Position numbers and translations under genes: made by a program. The notes beneath the pieces were generated by a model. That model saw nothing but the letters and a program-made list of their open reading frames with translations, searched no databases and had not been told where the DNA came from. Below, one piece after another: positions 1 through 6,050 of a stretch of 6,051 bases of DNA (the first letter of the stretch is position 1; the number at the start of each line of letters is the position of its first letter). This DNA comes from an archaeon (GTDB lineage: Archaea > Asgardarchaeota > Hermodarchaeia > Hermodarchaeales > Hermodarchaeaceae). Location: NCBI GenBank assembly GCA_016550485.1, contig JABXGV010000130.1, positions 1 to 6,051 on the forward strand, read 5' to 3'.

Positions 1-2
1 AC

Positions 3-554
3 ATTGGGGCGAAGCTAGACTGGAGGGAATTCCTCGGAACAATCTGCAAGGAAAGTGGGGTTTCAATTGCAGACCCCGACTTGTCAGTAGCGGTCATCAC
101 CAGCGAAGATGCGGACATGGCCAAGGTCTTCGACATGATAAAAGAGGCCGCAGATCAGGGTCTCACCTACACCGATGTGACCCGCTACGACATCTCCAAC
201 GGTGACTACAAACTCCTCTTCGGCACCCACCCCAGCGCACCCGACGTGATGTACCTCTTCGACCACCACGTCCTCTGGTGTGGCACAACGAACAGCAGAG
301 GCTCAACAGGCGACAACGTGACTCTGACCCGCTTTGAGCGGGACGCTCTAGCCTACTGGATGCAAGTCGCCTCCGGCTACCTCATCATAGGCGGACAGGA
401 CAATGGCGGCAAGGAACCCTTCATCCCCGTAGAAGCCTACACGGGACTCCACCCGATAGACTGGCTGGACAACGGCATCTCCGCCTGGACAGTTAACCCA
501 GCCGTCACCTACACCTTTTCCAACTACTTTGGCGGATGGACCCAAACTTCAGGT
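3..554 (+). other. Unrecognised N-terminal block of the giant protein (residues 1-184)
   Basis: This part differs in character from the rest. It contains a strand-like segment (LSVAVIT, residues 27-33) followed by an apparent amphipathic helix (about 34-52) and another strand, suggesting a small alpha/beta element. After it come an Asp/His/aromatic-rich stretch around residues 70-90 and a second helix-like segment near 112-125 that includes AYWMQVASGYLIIGG. The later domains are nearly all beta. I do not recognise a family and cannot assign a function. It could be the end of a globular domain that begins upstream of the window. It holds only one N-X-S/T sequon. Confidence 0.5.
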
Positions 555-3500
555 ACCCCCACCATTCAGTATGATAATTGTTATTCCACCTTCTGGGCAC
601 CTGACCCACCAGTTCCGCTTCCTGGAAACGAAACCTACGTCTATCACACCTTCGACAAGGACGAATTAGCAGACACGTTGAAGGTAACTCTAGACGTAAA
701 AACCATATCAGGATACACATTCCCCGACCAGAACCAGAGAGTCGAACTGGGGCTCTGGTGGGACGGAGCCTTCCGCGGAGGCACAATCGCCTCGAAGAGT
801 GGACCCGCCATCGGTACTGGTTGGACCGAAATGTCGTTTACCAGCGACGCCAACTGGAAGAGCGGCGCTCCCAGCACTGTACAGGTCCGTATGAGATGCC
901 GCAACTTCAACGATTCTGATGTCAAACTCCGTTTCGACAATATCAGGATTACCTTTAAAGAAAAGAACAACGAAACCTGCTACACAAACACTGAGAACGC
1001 AGCTTATGTCGGAGCGGGTATGAGGATACTGCAGAACGCAACCACCGCGACGAGCAACAGCCTCCTCTACGATTATGAGGTATACCGATCTGTGTCAGAT
1101 GACATCCTTGTTCCTCTGTACCCGCAGCTGAGTTTCTGGTACCGGTCAACCCGCGACTTTGGAGTACAGGTGACGGTGGACTGGTTTGATGACCCCAGCC
1201 CCCAGTCAAGAACCACTCTTGTAAACGCCTCTGGTGGAATGTGGCAGCGTGCACTCATTAACACCTTCAACTGGACCTTTGGTCAGCGAGCCTACCCCGA
1301 ACTAATCACTGGGATTAAGATTATTATGCCCAAGATTTACTCGCCGCAGGAAGGTCTGGTGACGGGGACGCTCTCCCCAACGGATGATATATTTGTCATC
1401 GACGAGGTGAACATGGTCGCCCTCACCAAGGAGCTTATGACCAACTTCCTGAACTCCTATATACGGAACATCGAGGGGGACGACTACAACCTTGGCTTCG
1501 GCGAGGACTTCATGACCTACACCTGGGACCAGGGGAGCAGGAGGGGCAGCCAGAACTACACCTTCTGGGACTCTAGCTTCAACAATGGCACCGGGCACTT
1601 CCACGTCTGGGCCGCCATCCCGGTCCCTGGTGCACCCCCCGGGCCCTACACCACCGAAACCTATCCCTCTCTTCCCAGCACAATCTGGTGGGAGGAGAGC
1701 CGTGGATCTTCATGGATAGAATACCTGAACGTGGACAATCCCGCGCAGAAGCTCTGGGCCACAGGACTTGACCTCACTAACCTTGGTACAATAACCCAGC
1801 CCATCTGGGTACAGGACGGCGAACGTGCACCCCTCTTCGTGATTGAAACCACCAACCACACCCAATGGTACTACACTGATCCTGTTAGATTCGTCAACAT
1901 CATTAAGACCTATCCAGACGAGGTCTGGGGCGTGGGAATCCAATCCACCCGCGCCACCACTGGCTTCGCCCTCAACCCCCAGGGAATCTACACCCTCGGA
2001 CAGATGGTGTATGGGCCACGACTGAATGACAGGACGCTGCCCACACTGGCGACCTCCCAGTACCACGTGATGCCTAGGATACTCGCCAACATCGGCGGCA
2101 ACTGGTACAGCCAGAGCCTAGCCCGCATCAACAAAGACCACTGGGCGGCAACCAGCTCCGACCCTCGCCTCTCCGTCACCGCAAGGGTAAACGCCTATGA
2201 AGGCTGGACGGAGATCGGCTACACCACCGAGTATGCCAGCGTCCTCTCCAGTAGGTGGAGCTACACGCTCCACATCCGGGTCTACCACGACGACCCCAAC
2301 CCCAAGCTGAAAATCGACCTCGTCTGCCACACCCACAACCTCCAGGACCTCGGCGTCGCCTACGACCTCCTGAGCACCGGCTGGCGCGCAAACTACGACC
2401 TCACCCACGTGTCCAACACCCTAGACGGGAGCCAGCACATCTACTCGGTGGATGTCGTGAAGGACATCTCCAACCCCACCACCCTGCTGCAGCTGCTAAG
2501 CCAGAACCAGCGGGGCTTCTTCTTCGACTTCGAGGACATGGTGACCAGCGGGTTCACCAGCCCCCGCCTCCGAGTGCTGGACATCCAAGCCCCTTGGGGC
2601 GGCACCCAACGCGCAGTGCAAGTAGGTATGACCAGCTACGGACCCGTCAGGGCCAACAAGACGGTGGCGATTGACCCCCAGCTCACCGAGTACGGCGCCT
2701 GTGATGCTGACGATTTGTACGCCTGGCAGAACGAGGACACCCAATACGGCGGCGGCATCAGCGGCAACCTGACCCTTGGAATCGACGGATACACCGTCTA
2801 TGAAGAACAGCAGGTCACCCTCTATCCGGTCGCTGATTCATACACCCATTCCGAGCTGCCTAACAACAACTACGGCACCTTGACTAACATCGTAGTGGAC
2901 GATGGCGTGAGCAGCGGCAAACGTGGTTACCTCAAGTTCGATCTCAGCAACCTCCCCGGCGACATCATCTCCGCCACCCTCAAAGTCAAGATCACCATGA
3001 TATTTGACACCCACGGCACCATCACCTGCTATAACGTCTCCGATACCAGCTGGACCGAGACCGGTATTACGTGGAATAACCAACCGAATTTAGGGGCTTC
3101 CCTTGACACCGACTCTTCAGGGGCAGTAGGCAACTGGGACCAATTCACTGTCACCGACTGGGCTCTAGAAGAGGAGGAAGGCTATATGAGCCTTGGGCTG
3201 ACGAAAACTGGTTTCGGTGCCATCAAGTACGCCTCCCGCGACTACTCCGGAACCTCCAGCGACCCCAAGCTAGTGGTGACATGTAATGTATCTTCACAGG
3301 CCTACAGGTCCTCTAGGATTTTGACCCGCTTCAATATCACGGACATCCCCCTTGACCCGCTCCAGCAGATCGACTCGGCCTTCCTCTATTACCCAGTGAT
3401 CGCCAATGGGGGAACGAATAATCACACCATCTACGCCTATCCGGTCACCAACACAAGCTGGGATAGTGCCTCAGCTACGGAGCAGTGGAACTGGACCGCC

Positions 3501-6050
3501 GCGGGCTCTGCTATCATCGCTACCGCCAATGCTTCTCTTCTCGTGGTTAACGTGACGGACAGTGTGCAAGACGCATACGACGCGGAAGCTGTCTACGCAG
3601 CGTGGCGGCTCAACCTCCACAGCGACGCCGCACTGGGCTGGCTAGACTGGTATACCCTCACCAGCAACTATCCGGGCGGCAGCTCCAGCGCACGGCTAGA
3701 AATCATGTACACTGAGGTATCCTTTGCCCCAGAGGTTTCAGGAACTAGGATATTAGGCAAGGACGATGATAGTGGCGCTCCCTTTGGTGAGGGATGGCTG
3801 GATGGCTGGCAATTCCGCCGCAACCACACCCTCAGCGGCACTGGCACTGCCCTGACCAACTATACCGTCTCCATTGATGTGCATTATGGATTAGGGACCG
3901 ACGCGGGGAATGATGTGTACCTTGACGAGCACTGTCAGCCCGACTTCGATGACATCCGCTTCACCGAGGATGATGGGCAGACCCTCCTGCCCTACTGGCG
4001 GGAGAATTGCTCCGTGGGCGATGTGGCGACGTTTTGGGTCAGGATACCCAGCATCCCCGCCAGCGGCGGCGTGACCTTCTGCCTCTACTACAGCGAAGGC
4101 ACCGTCAACACCTCCAGCAGCATTGATGATACCTTCATCTTCGGTGATGACTTCAGCGGTGCCACTCTAGACACGGGCAAATGGGGAGTCACCGAGTATG
4201 GCAACCAGACGGGCTGGCGCAGCTACGAAGTAGTAGACAGTGAACTCCACGTAGACCTCACCTGTGGGTCAGCCACACCTCACGGGTACAGGTTCAGCAC
4301 TCTACAGACCTTCAATCTCACCAAGTTTGTGGTCTACGGGGAAGCCCGCTGGTCAACTCTTGATTTCTGGCGAGGCGGTGGTTTGAATGGCTTCGCAGAA
4401 ATCCTTCTCTTCGACTCAGATGGCAACAAGACCGGTGAAAGCCTAGGACTGAATGCTGACGACAAGGTCTATGTGCGCCGCTTCCGCGACGACGCCATCG
4501 ACGGCGACAACCCTGGCGGAATGCAGGATCGTATCTATGGGAGTGCAAGCTTTACCATTGCGCGGGTGGGTACCGGCTGGTACATCAGCCTCTCCTACAC
4601 CTGGGGCAGCCAAGTGAAGAACCACACATGGAGTGGTACCCTCGCCAGCTTCACCACACCCTTCAACATCTCCCTGGGGGCCATCCTCAAGTACCTCACT
4701 GAACAGGTAAGCGTGGATACCTACTTCGACTTTATCTATTTGCGCCCTGACACCAGCGATGAACCCAGTCATGGTGGCTGGACGGATGAGGAGACTCTCG
4801 GCGAGGGAGCACCCGGTACCTGGGATAACTGCTATACAGGGAGCACATACACCGTAGAAACTACGGTTGGCGACTTGAACGGATGGGATGACATCGAGTA
4901 CGTGAACATCTCCCTGGCTGGTGAGGCGACTCTCTACTACCATTACTATTACCATGAAGGTGAAGGGGATTACATCTGGAATGGCACCGACTGGGTCTGG
5001 GTCTGGGCCATTGAGCCAGGTTGGTACTACACGGGCACCTTCGGCGCGCACACCACCCGTACCATACTGAACGACACCCACATCCTCATTCAGTGGGATT
5101 ACGATCCTGGCTGGTCCACTTCGAAGGACGACGCCAATGTCACATCTCTGGCACGAGACTTCTCGGCGCTGGTGGACATGGAGGTTCTGTTGGACTATGT
5201 GGATCTCTTCCGTGAACTCAAGGTTTATGATTACTCGGTAACCGACGCCCACGTCAACCCCTCGGACATTGTGGGCTTCTCGGGTATCGTCCGTTTTGTG
5301 AACGGCACGGGTGGCGCTAACCGCGCCTACAACGGCACCATACAGATAGGTTATGAAAAGGACTGGCTACCTCCTCCTCTGAATTGGCATATTTTCACTG
5401 AGGTCAAAACTAACCTCACAGGATACTACAGCGCTTCTGCTACAATGAAGGAGGAGATGGATTACTACTATATTGAAACGAAGGTGCCCGACGCTCCGAT
5501 ATCTTTTGCCGCCACCAACGTTTCCGTGGATGGATTGGTGCTGGAGCAAAATCTGGTCACCGACTCTGACTGGTGGGTGGTGAGTAACACCACCTACTCT
5601 TGGGTGTTCAGGTGTCACTATTACAACAACGCCAGCCACTACCTGACGAACTGGACGCTGGAGTGGAATGGTGCACTCTATAATGACACAGACTGTGATG
5701 GTAACATAACAGTTAGCTTCCAAGGTTATGATCAGGGTGTTTACTTTGTAGGCAAAGCGACAGACGACGGTCCAATCGACAATATCAATGTCTCAGCTAA
5801 TAATCTTGATTATAAAATAATCTATACGCGCCTCGTCTTTGATATTAAATTATCAAGCATATACCTTCCAATGGGAGAAGATGTTGGTATCCAAGTAATA
5901 GCAGCGTATTGGATACACGACTGTTCAAGATACACCGGTAACCTTTCAATTATGGCTAATGCTACTGTTATGGAGCCACTAAATGCTTCAAGCCTTCTCT
6001 ATCAGTCTACAAGTTCTATGTCTGCCCTCTATTGGACTTTGTCTTTTGAT
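3..6050 (+). CDS. Giant multidomain surface/secreted protein, partial at both ends (DNRLRE x2, DUF2341, ConA-like, Ig-like)
   Basis: One reading frame is open through all 2016 codons. It has no start or stop in the window, so the full protein is longer than 2016 residues. The frame is coding throughout: synonymous codons mostly end in C or G, and recognisable domains follow one another without a frameshift. Composition is that of an extracellular beta-sandwich protein: about 72 Trp, many Thr, Asn, Asp, Tyr and Gly, few Lys, about 17 Cys and about 46 N-X-S/T sequons. No membrane-spanning segment, signal peptide or sorting motif is seen; if present, they lie outside the window. Recognised domains (DNRLRE pair, DUF2341 with ConA-like partner, Ig-like units) are typical of archaeal and some bacterial surface proteins. 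A role in adhesion, glycan binding or envelope structure is inferred. A viral fibre or tail protein is the alternative. No catalytic motif was recognised. Any methionine inside the window is internal. Confidence 0.95.
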   Translation, partial: MGAKLDWREFLGTICKESGVSIADPDLSVAVITSEDADMAKVFDMIKEAADQGLTYTDVTRYDISNGDYKLLFGTHPSAPDVMYLFDHHVLWCGTTNSRGSTGDNVTLTRFERDALAYWMQVASGYLIIGGQDNGGKEPFIPVEAYTGLHPIDWLDNGISAWTVNPAVTYTFSNYFGGWTQTSGTPTIQYDNCYSTFWAPDPPVPLPGNETYVYHTFDKDELADTLKVTLDVKTISGYTFPDQNQRVELGLWWDGAFRGGTIASKSGPAIGTGWTEMSFTSDANWKSGAPSTVQVRMRCRNFNDSDVKLRFDNIRITFKEKNNETCYTNTENAAYVGAGMRILQNATTATSNSLLYDYEVYRSVSDDILVPLYPQLSFWYRSTRDFGVQVTVDWFDDPSPQSRTTLVNASGGMWQRALINTFNWTFGQRAYPELITGIKIIMPKIYSPQEGLVTGTLSPTDDIFVIDEVNMVALTKELMTNFLNSYIRNIEGDDYNLGFGEDFMTYTWDQGSRRGSQNYTFWDSSFNNGTGHFHVWAAIPVPGAPPGPYTTETYPSLPSTIWWEESRGSSWIEYLNVDNPAQKLWATGLDLTNLGTITQPIWVQDGERAPLFVIETTNHTQWYYTDPVRFVNIIKTYPDEVWGVGIQSTRATTGFALNPQGIYTLGQMVYGPRLNDRTLPTLATSQYHVMPRILANIGGNWYSQSLARINKDHWAATSSDPRLSVTARVNAYEGWTEIGYTTEYASVLSSRWSYTLHIRVYHDDPNPKLKIDLVCHTHNLQDLGVAYDLLSTGWRANYDLTHVSNTLDGSQHIYSVDVVKDISNPTTLLQLLSQNQRGFFFDFEDMVTSGFTSPRLRVLDIQAPWGGTQRAVQVGMTSYGPVRANKTVAIDPQLTEYGACDADDLYAWQNEDTQYGGGISGNLTLGIDGYTVYEEQQVTLYPVADSYTHSELPNNNYGTLTNIVVDDGVSSGKRGYLKFDLSNLPGDIISATLKVKITMIFDTHGTITCYNVSDTSWTETGITWNNQPNLGASLDTDSSGAVGNWDQFTVTDWALEEEEGYMSLGLTKTGFGAIKYASRDYSGTSSDPKLVVTCNVSSQAYRSSRILTRFNITDIPLDPLQQIDSAFLYYPVIANGGTNNHTIYAYPVTNTSWDSASATEQWNWTAAGSAIIATANASLLVVNVTDSVQDAYDAEAVYAAWRLNLHSDAALGWLDWYTLTSNYPGGSSSARLEIMYTEVSFAPEVSGTRILGKDDDSGAPFGEGWLDGWQFRRNHTLSGTGTALTNYTVSIDVHYGLGTDAGNDVYLDEHCQPDFDDIRFTEDDGQTLLPYWRENCSVGDVATFWVRIPSIPASGGVTFCLYYSEGTVNTSSSIDDTFIFGDDFSGATLDTGKWGVTEYGNQTGWRSYEVVDSELHVDLTCGSATPHGYRFSTLQTFNLTKFVVYGEARWSTLDFWRGGGLNGFAEILLFDSDGNKTGESLGLNADDKVYVRRFRDDAIDGDNPGGMQDRIYGSASFTIARVGTGWYISLSYTWGSQVKNHTWSGTLASFTTPFNISLGAILKYLTEQVSVDTYFDFIYLRPDTSDEPSHGGWTDEETLGEGAPGTWDNCYTGSTYTVETTVGDLNGWDDIEYVNISLAGEATLYYHYYYHEGEGDYIWNGTDWVWVWAIEPGWYYTGTFGAHTTRTILNDTHILIQWDYDPGWSTSKDDANVTSLARDFSALVDMEVLLDYVDLFRELKVYDYSVTDAHVNPSDIVGFSGIVRFVNGTGGANRAYNGTIQIGYEKDWLPPPLNWHIFTEVKTNLTGYYSASATMKEEMDYYYIETKVPDAPISFAATNVSVDGLVLEQNLVTDSDWWVVSNTTYSWVFRCHYYNNASHYLTNWTLEWNGALYNDTDCDGNITVSFQGYDQGVYFVGKATDDGPIDNINVSANNLDYKIIYTRLVFDIKLSSIYLPMGEDVGIQVIAAYWIHDCSRYTGNLSIMANATVMEPLNASSLLYQSTSSMSALYWTLSFD
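585..962 (+). other. Jelly-roll, carbohydrate-binding-module-like domain (residues 195-320)
   Basis: The pattern is alternating strands with a paired Trp in the middle (GLWWDG, about residues 246-251), a strand of the type GTGWTEMSF, and a final strand LRFDNIRITF (residues 309-318). That ending resembles the last strand of galactose-binding-like and CBM4/9-like folds, which commonly finish with an Asp-Asn/Asp-Val/Ile signature. Glycan binding is a family-level expectation. No specific ligand site can be named. The assignment rests on strand pattern and the terminal motif only, so a generic beta-sandwich is an equal possibility. Confidence 0.4.
966..1424 (+). other. Second jelly-roll-like beta-sandwich (residues 322-474)
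   Basis: It starts after a short Asn/Thr-rich link. It shows the order expected of a CBM/galactose-binding-like sandwich: an early segment GAGMRILQNAT, a central strand LSFWYRSTRDFGVQVTVDWF (about residues 376-395), a strand with an exposed Trp (GGMWQRALI), and a closing strand DDIFVIDEVNMVAL (461-474). The closing strand carries the acidic, hydrophobic pattern that ends many such domains. The preceding unit closes with a comparable strand, so the two may be divergent tandem copies of one fold. Ligand and exact boundaries are not determinable by eye. Confidence 0.45.
1425..2810 (+). other. Large unrecognised beta-rich region (residues 475-936)
   Basis: About 460 residues lie between the jelly-roll units and the DNRLRE repeats with no family I recognise. 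It opens with a helix-like segment (TKELMTNFLNSYIRNIEG, from 475), then becomes aromatic and beta-rich, with a Pro/Gly-rich turn (PVPGAPPGPY, about residues 541-550) that may be an interdomain hinge. Long alternating strands follow (for example around 735-775, including TLHIRVYHDD). GC is highest here, about 62% over bases 2161-2520, with strong C-ending codon preference. Sequons are sparse compared with the C-terminal half. Size and internal hinge suggest two or three domains. Function is unknown. Confidence 0.5.
2811..3287 (+). other. DNRLRE / disaggregatase-type (CBM96-like) domain, copy 1 (residues 937-1095)
   Basis: The start TLYPVADSYTHSELPNNNYG (residues 939-958) is the family's opening signature, a strand followed by Asp-Ser-Tyr and an Asn-rich loop ending in Asn-Tyr-Gly. 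Next come the core strand GYLKFDLSNLP (975-985), the tryptophan motif SWTETGITWNN (1016-1026), and the ending in which a Ser/Asp-rich loop is followed by Pro-Lys-Leu-Val-Val (1088-1092). These match in order and spacing the DNRLRE repeat, best known from Methanosarcina disaggregatase-related surface proteins and also found in bacterial secreted proteins. Polysaccharide binding is the usual proposal for the fold. The length of about 160 residues is normal. It looks intact and is followed immediately by a second, diverged copy. Confidence 0.9.
3303..3716 (+). other. DNRLRE-type domain, divergent copy 2 (residues 1101-1238)
   Basis: This aligns with the preceding domain landmark by landmark. SRILTRFNITDIP (1104-1116) corresponds to the core KFDL strand of copy 1. 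IYAYPVTNTSWDSASATEQW (1143-1162) matches the strand and tryptophan motif. A Gly/Ser loop followed by SARLEIMY (1229-1236) matches the closing strand. The opening ADSY-type strand of copy 1 is not visible, so this copy is either N-terminally shortened or shares its first strand with the preceding link. It has six sequons in about 140 residues, at or near N1111, N1140, N1150, N1163 and two further on. It is a tandem duplicate at the fold level. DNA identity between copies is not evident. Confidence 0.7.
3792..4112 (+). other. DUF2341 domain (residues 1264-1370)
   Basis: The family's landmarks appear in order: the opening GWLDGWQFRR (from 1264; W1269-x-x-R), a strand NYTVSIDVHYG, the hallmark DFDDIRFTEDDGQTLLPYW (1314-1332), the strand FWVRIPSIPASGG (1344-1356), and CLYYSEG near 1360-1366 where family members usually have a Tyr-Tyr-Gly motif. 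DUF2341 is a beta-sandwich domain of unknown molecular function common in large surface proteins of archaea and bacteria, often next to a ConA-like fold, as here. The form with a GTDAGNDVYL-type loop before the Asp-Ile-Arg-Phe motif resembles archaeal members as I recall them. The domain looks complete. Confidence 0.92.
4128..4772 (+). other. Concanavalin-A / laminin-G-like domain following DUF2341 (residues 1376-1590)
   Basis: The opening FIFGDDFSGATLDTGKW (1378-1394) is the signature that follows DUF2341 in many surface proteins: Asp-Asp-Phe, a short loop, Leu-Asp-Thr, then Trp. Inside are the alternating strands of a two-sheet sandwich, such as SYEVVDSELHVDL, KFVVYGEARW and GFAEILLF. The unit closes with VDTYFDFIYLRPDTSDEPS (1571-1589), the acidic strand plus Pro-rich exit typical of this arrangement. 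These folds commonly bind glycans. A DSDGNK loop (1471-1476) could hold calcium, but this is not diagnostic. Ten or so sequons occur between here and the start of DUF2341. Confidence 0.8.
4773..5213 (+). other. Aromatic-rich Ig-like unit (residues 1591-1737)
   Basis: The segment TYTVETTVGDLNGWDDIEYV (1615-1634) has the strand-turn-strand pattern of Ig-like modules in archaeal surface proteins, where a Val-rich strand is followed by an acidic turn, Trp and Asp-Ile. It then enters an unusual aromatic stretch: a Tyr/His run at 1645-1651, a Trp-Val-Trp-Val-Trp alternation at 1664-1668, and GWYYTG. The end is a leucine- and acid-rich strand (SALVDMEVLLDYVDLFREL) that leads straight into the next unit. 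The Ig-like call is by pattern, and no ligand is inferred. Confidence 0.45.
5214..5495 (+). other. Ig-like domain (residues 1738-1831)
   Basis: The opening LKVYDYSVTDAHVNPSDIVG (1739-1758) is the recurrent first strand of Ig-like modules in archaeal surface proteins, where a Thr-Asp element precedes an acidic/Asn residue and a hydrophobic strand. The second strand FSGIVRFVNGTGGANRAYNG and the late NLTGYYSASATM (1804-1815), in which a Gly after a sequon starts a strand, fit the same fold. Closure is at IETKVPDAP. The length of about 94 residues is right for one Ig-like module. Such modules usually act as spacers or stalks. Confidence 0.65.
5496..6050 (+). other. C-terminal beta-rich sequence of the window, incomplete (residues 1832-2016)
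   Basis: The translation continues as beta-rich sequence with ten sequons from about residue 1837 onward. A loop NDTDCDGNI (1894-1902) has Asp at alternate positions followed by Gly and then Ile, as in calcium-binding loops of the EF-hand/thrombospondin-3 type. From about residue 1925 a new strand pattern (IIYTRLVFDIKLSSIYLPMGEDVGI, given here only as its key strands) resembles the start of another Ig-like or macroglobulin-like module. The window ends inside it. From about base 5700 the coding sequence turns AT-rich. Family assignment is uncertain. Confidence 0.5.

Larger units (their letters stand above)
2811..3716 (+). repeat. Tandem protein-level repeat: two DNRLRE-type units
   Basis: Two consecutive units share, in the same order, a core strand (KFDL at 978-981, RFNI at 1109-1112), a Trp-containing motif about 35-45 residues later (W1017/W1024 and W1153/W1162), and a closing strand after a Gly/Ser loop. 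They are separated by about five residues. The repeat is visible only in the protein. No long exact DNA repeat was found between the copies, so the duplication is old or selection has diverged it. Confidence 0.6.

Noticed and set aside
1843..2025. 60-codon + strand open frame
   Set aside because: It lies out of frame inside the main gene, is short, and has low-complexity Pro/Thr/Ser content. The main frame continues through it without a break.
2255..2674. 139-codon + strand open frame rich in Pro, Arg and His
   Set aside because: It is an out-of-frame reading of the C-rich codons of the main gene at its highest-GC part. The low-complexity Pro/Arg/His composition is typical of a shifted frame.
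84..3083. Other minus-strand open frames such as 84-269, 348-545, 1302-1604, 1710-2066, 2118-2408, 2496-2744 and 2838-3083
   Set aside because: They are codon-aligned antisense shadows with the same Val/Gly-rich artefact composition. No recognisable protein, no ribosome binding site considered convincing, and full overlap with the sense gene.
4665..4917. Exact 13-base direct repeat (aacatctccctgg) at 4665-4677 and 4905-4917
   Set aside because: Both copies encode Asn-Ile-Ser-Leu in similar strands using the gene's preferred codons. It is too short and codon-explained to be an attachment site or a recombination repeat.
4990..5007. Tandem gtctgg hexamers
   Set aside because: They simply encode the Val-Trp alternation, with too few copies to be called a microsatellite.
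5021..5215. 64-codon + strand open frame
   Set aside because: It is an out-of-frame shadow within the aromatic-rich Ig-like unit, with no family resemblance.
4443..5252. 269-codon open frame on the minus strand
   Set aside because: It is codon-aligned with the sense gene (minus codons occupy the same triplets). Its Val-rich translation arises because GAC, AAC, CAC and TAC read in antisense as Val codons, and antisense stops need TTA, CTA or TCA, which are rare here. It overlaps the ConA-like and Ig-like domains.
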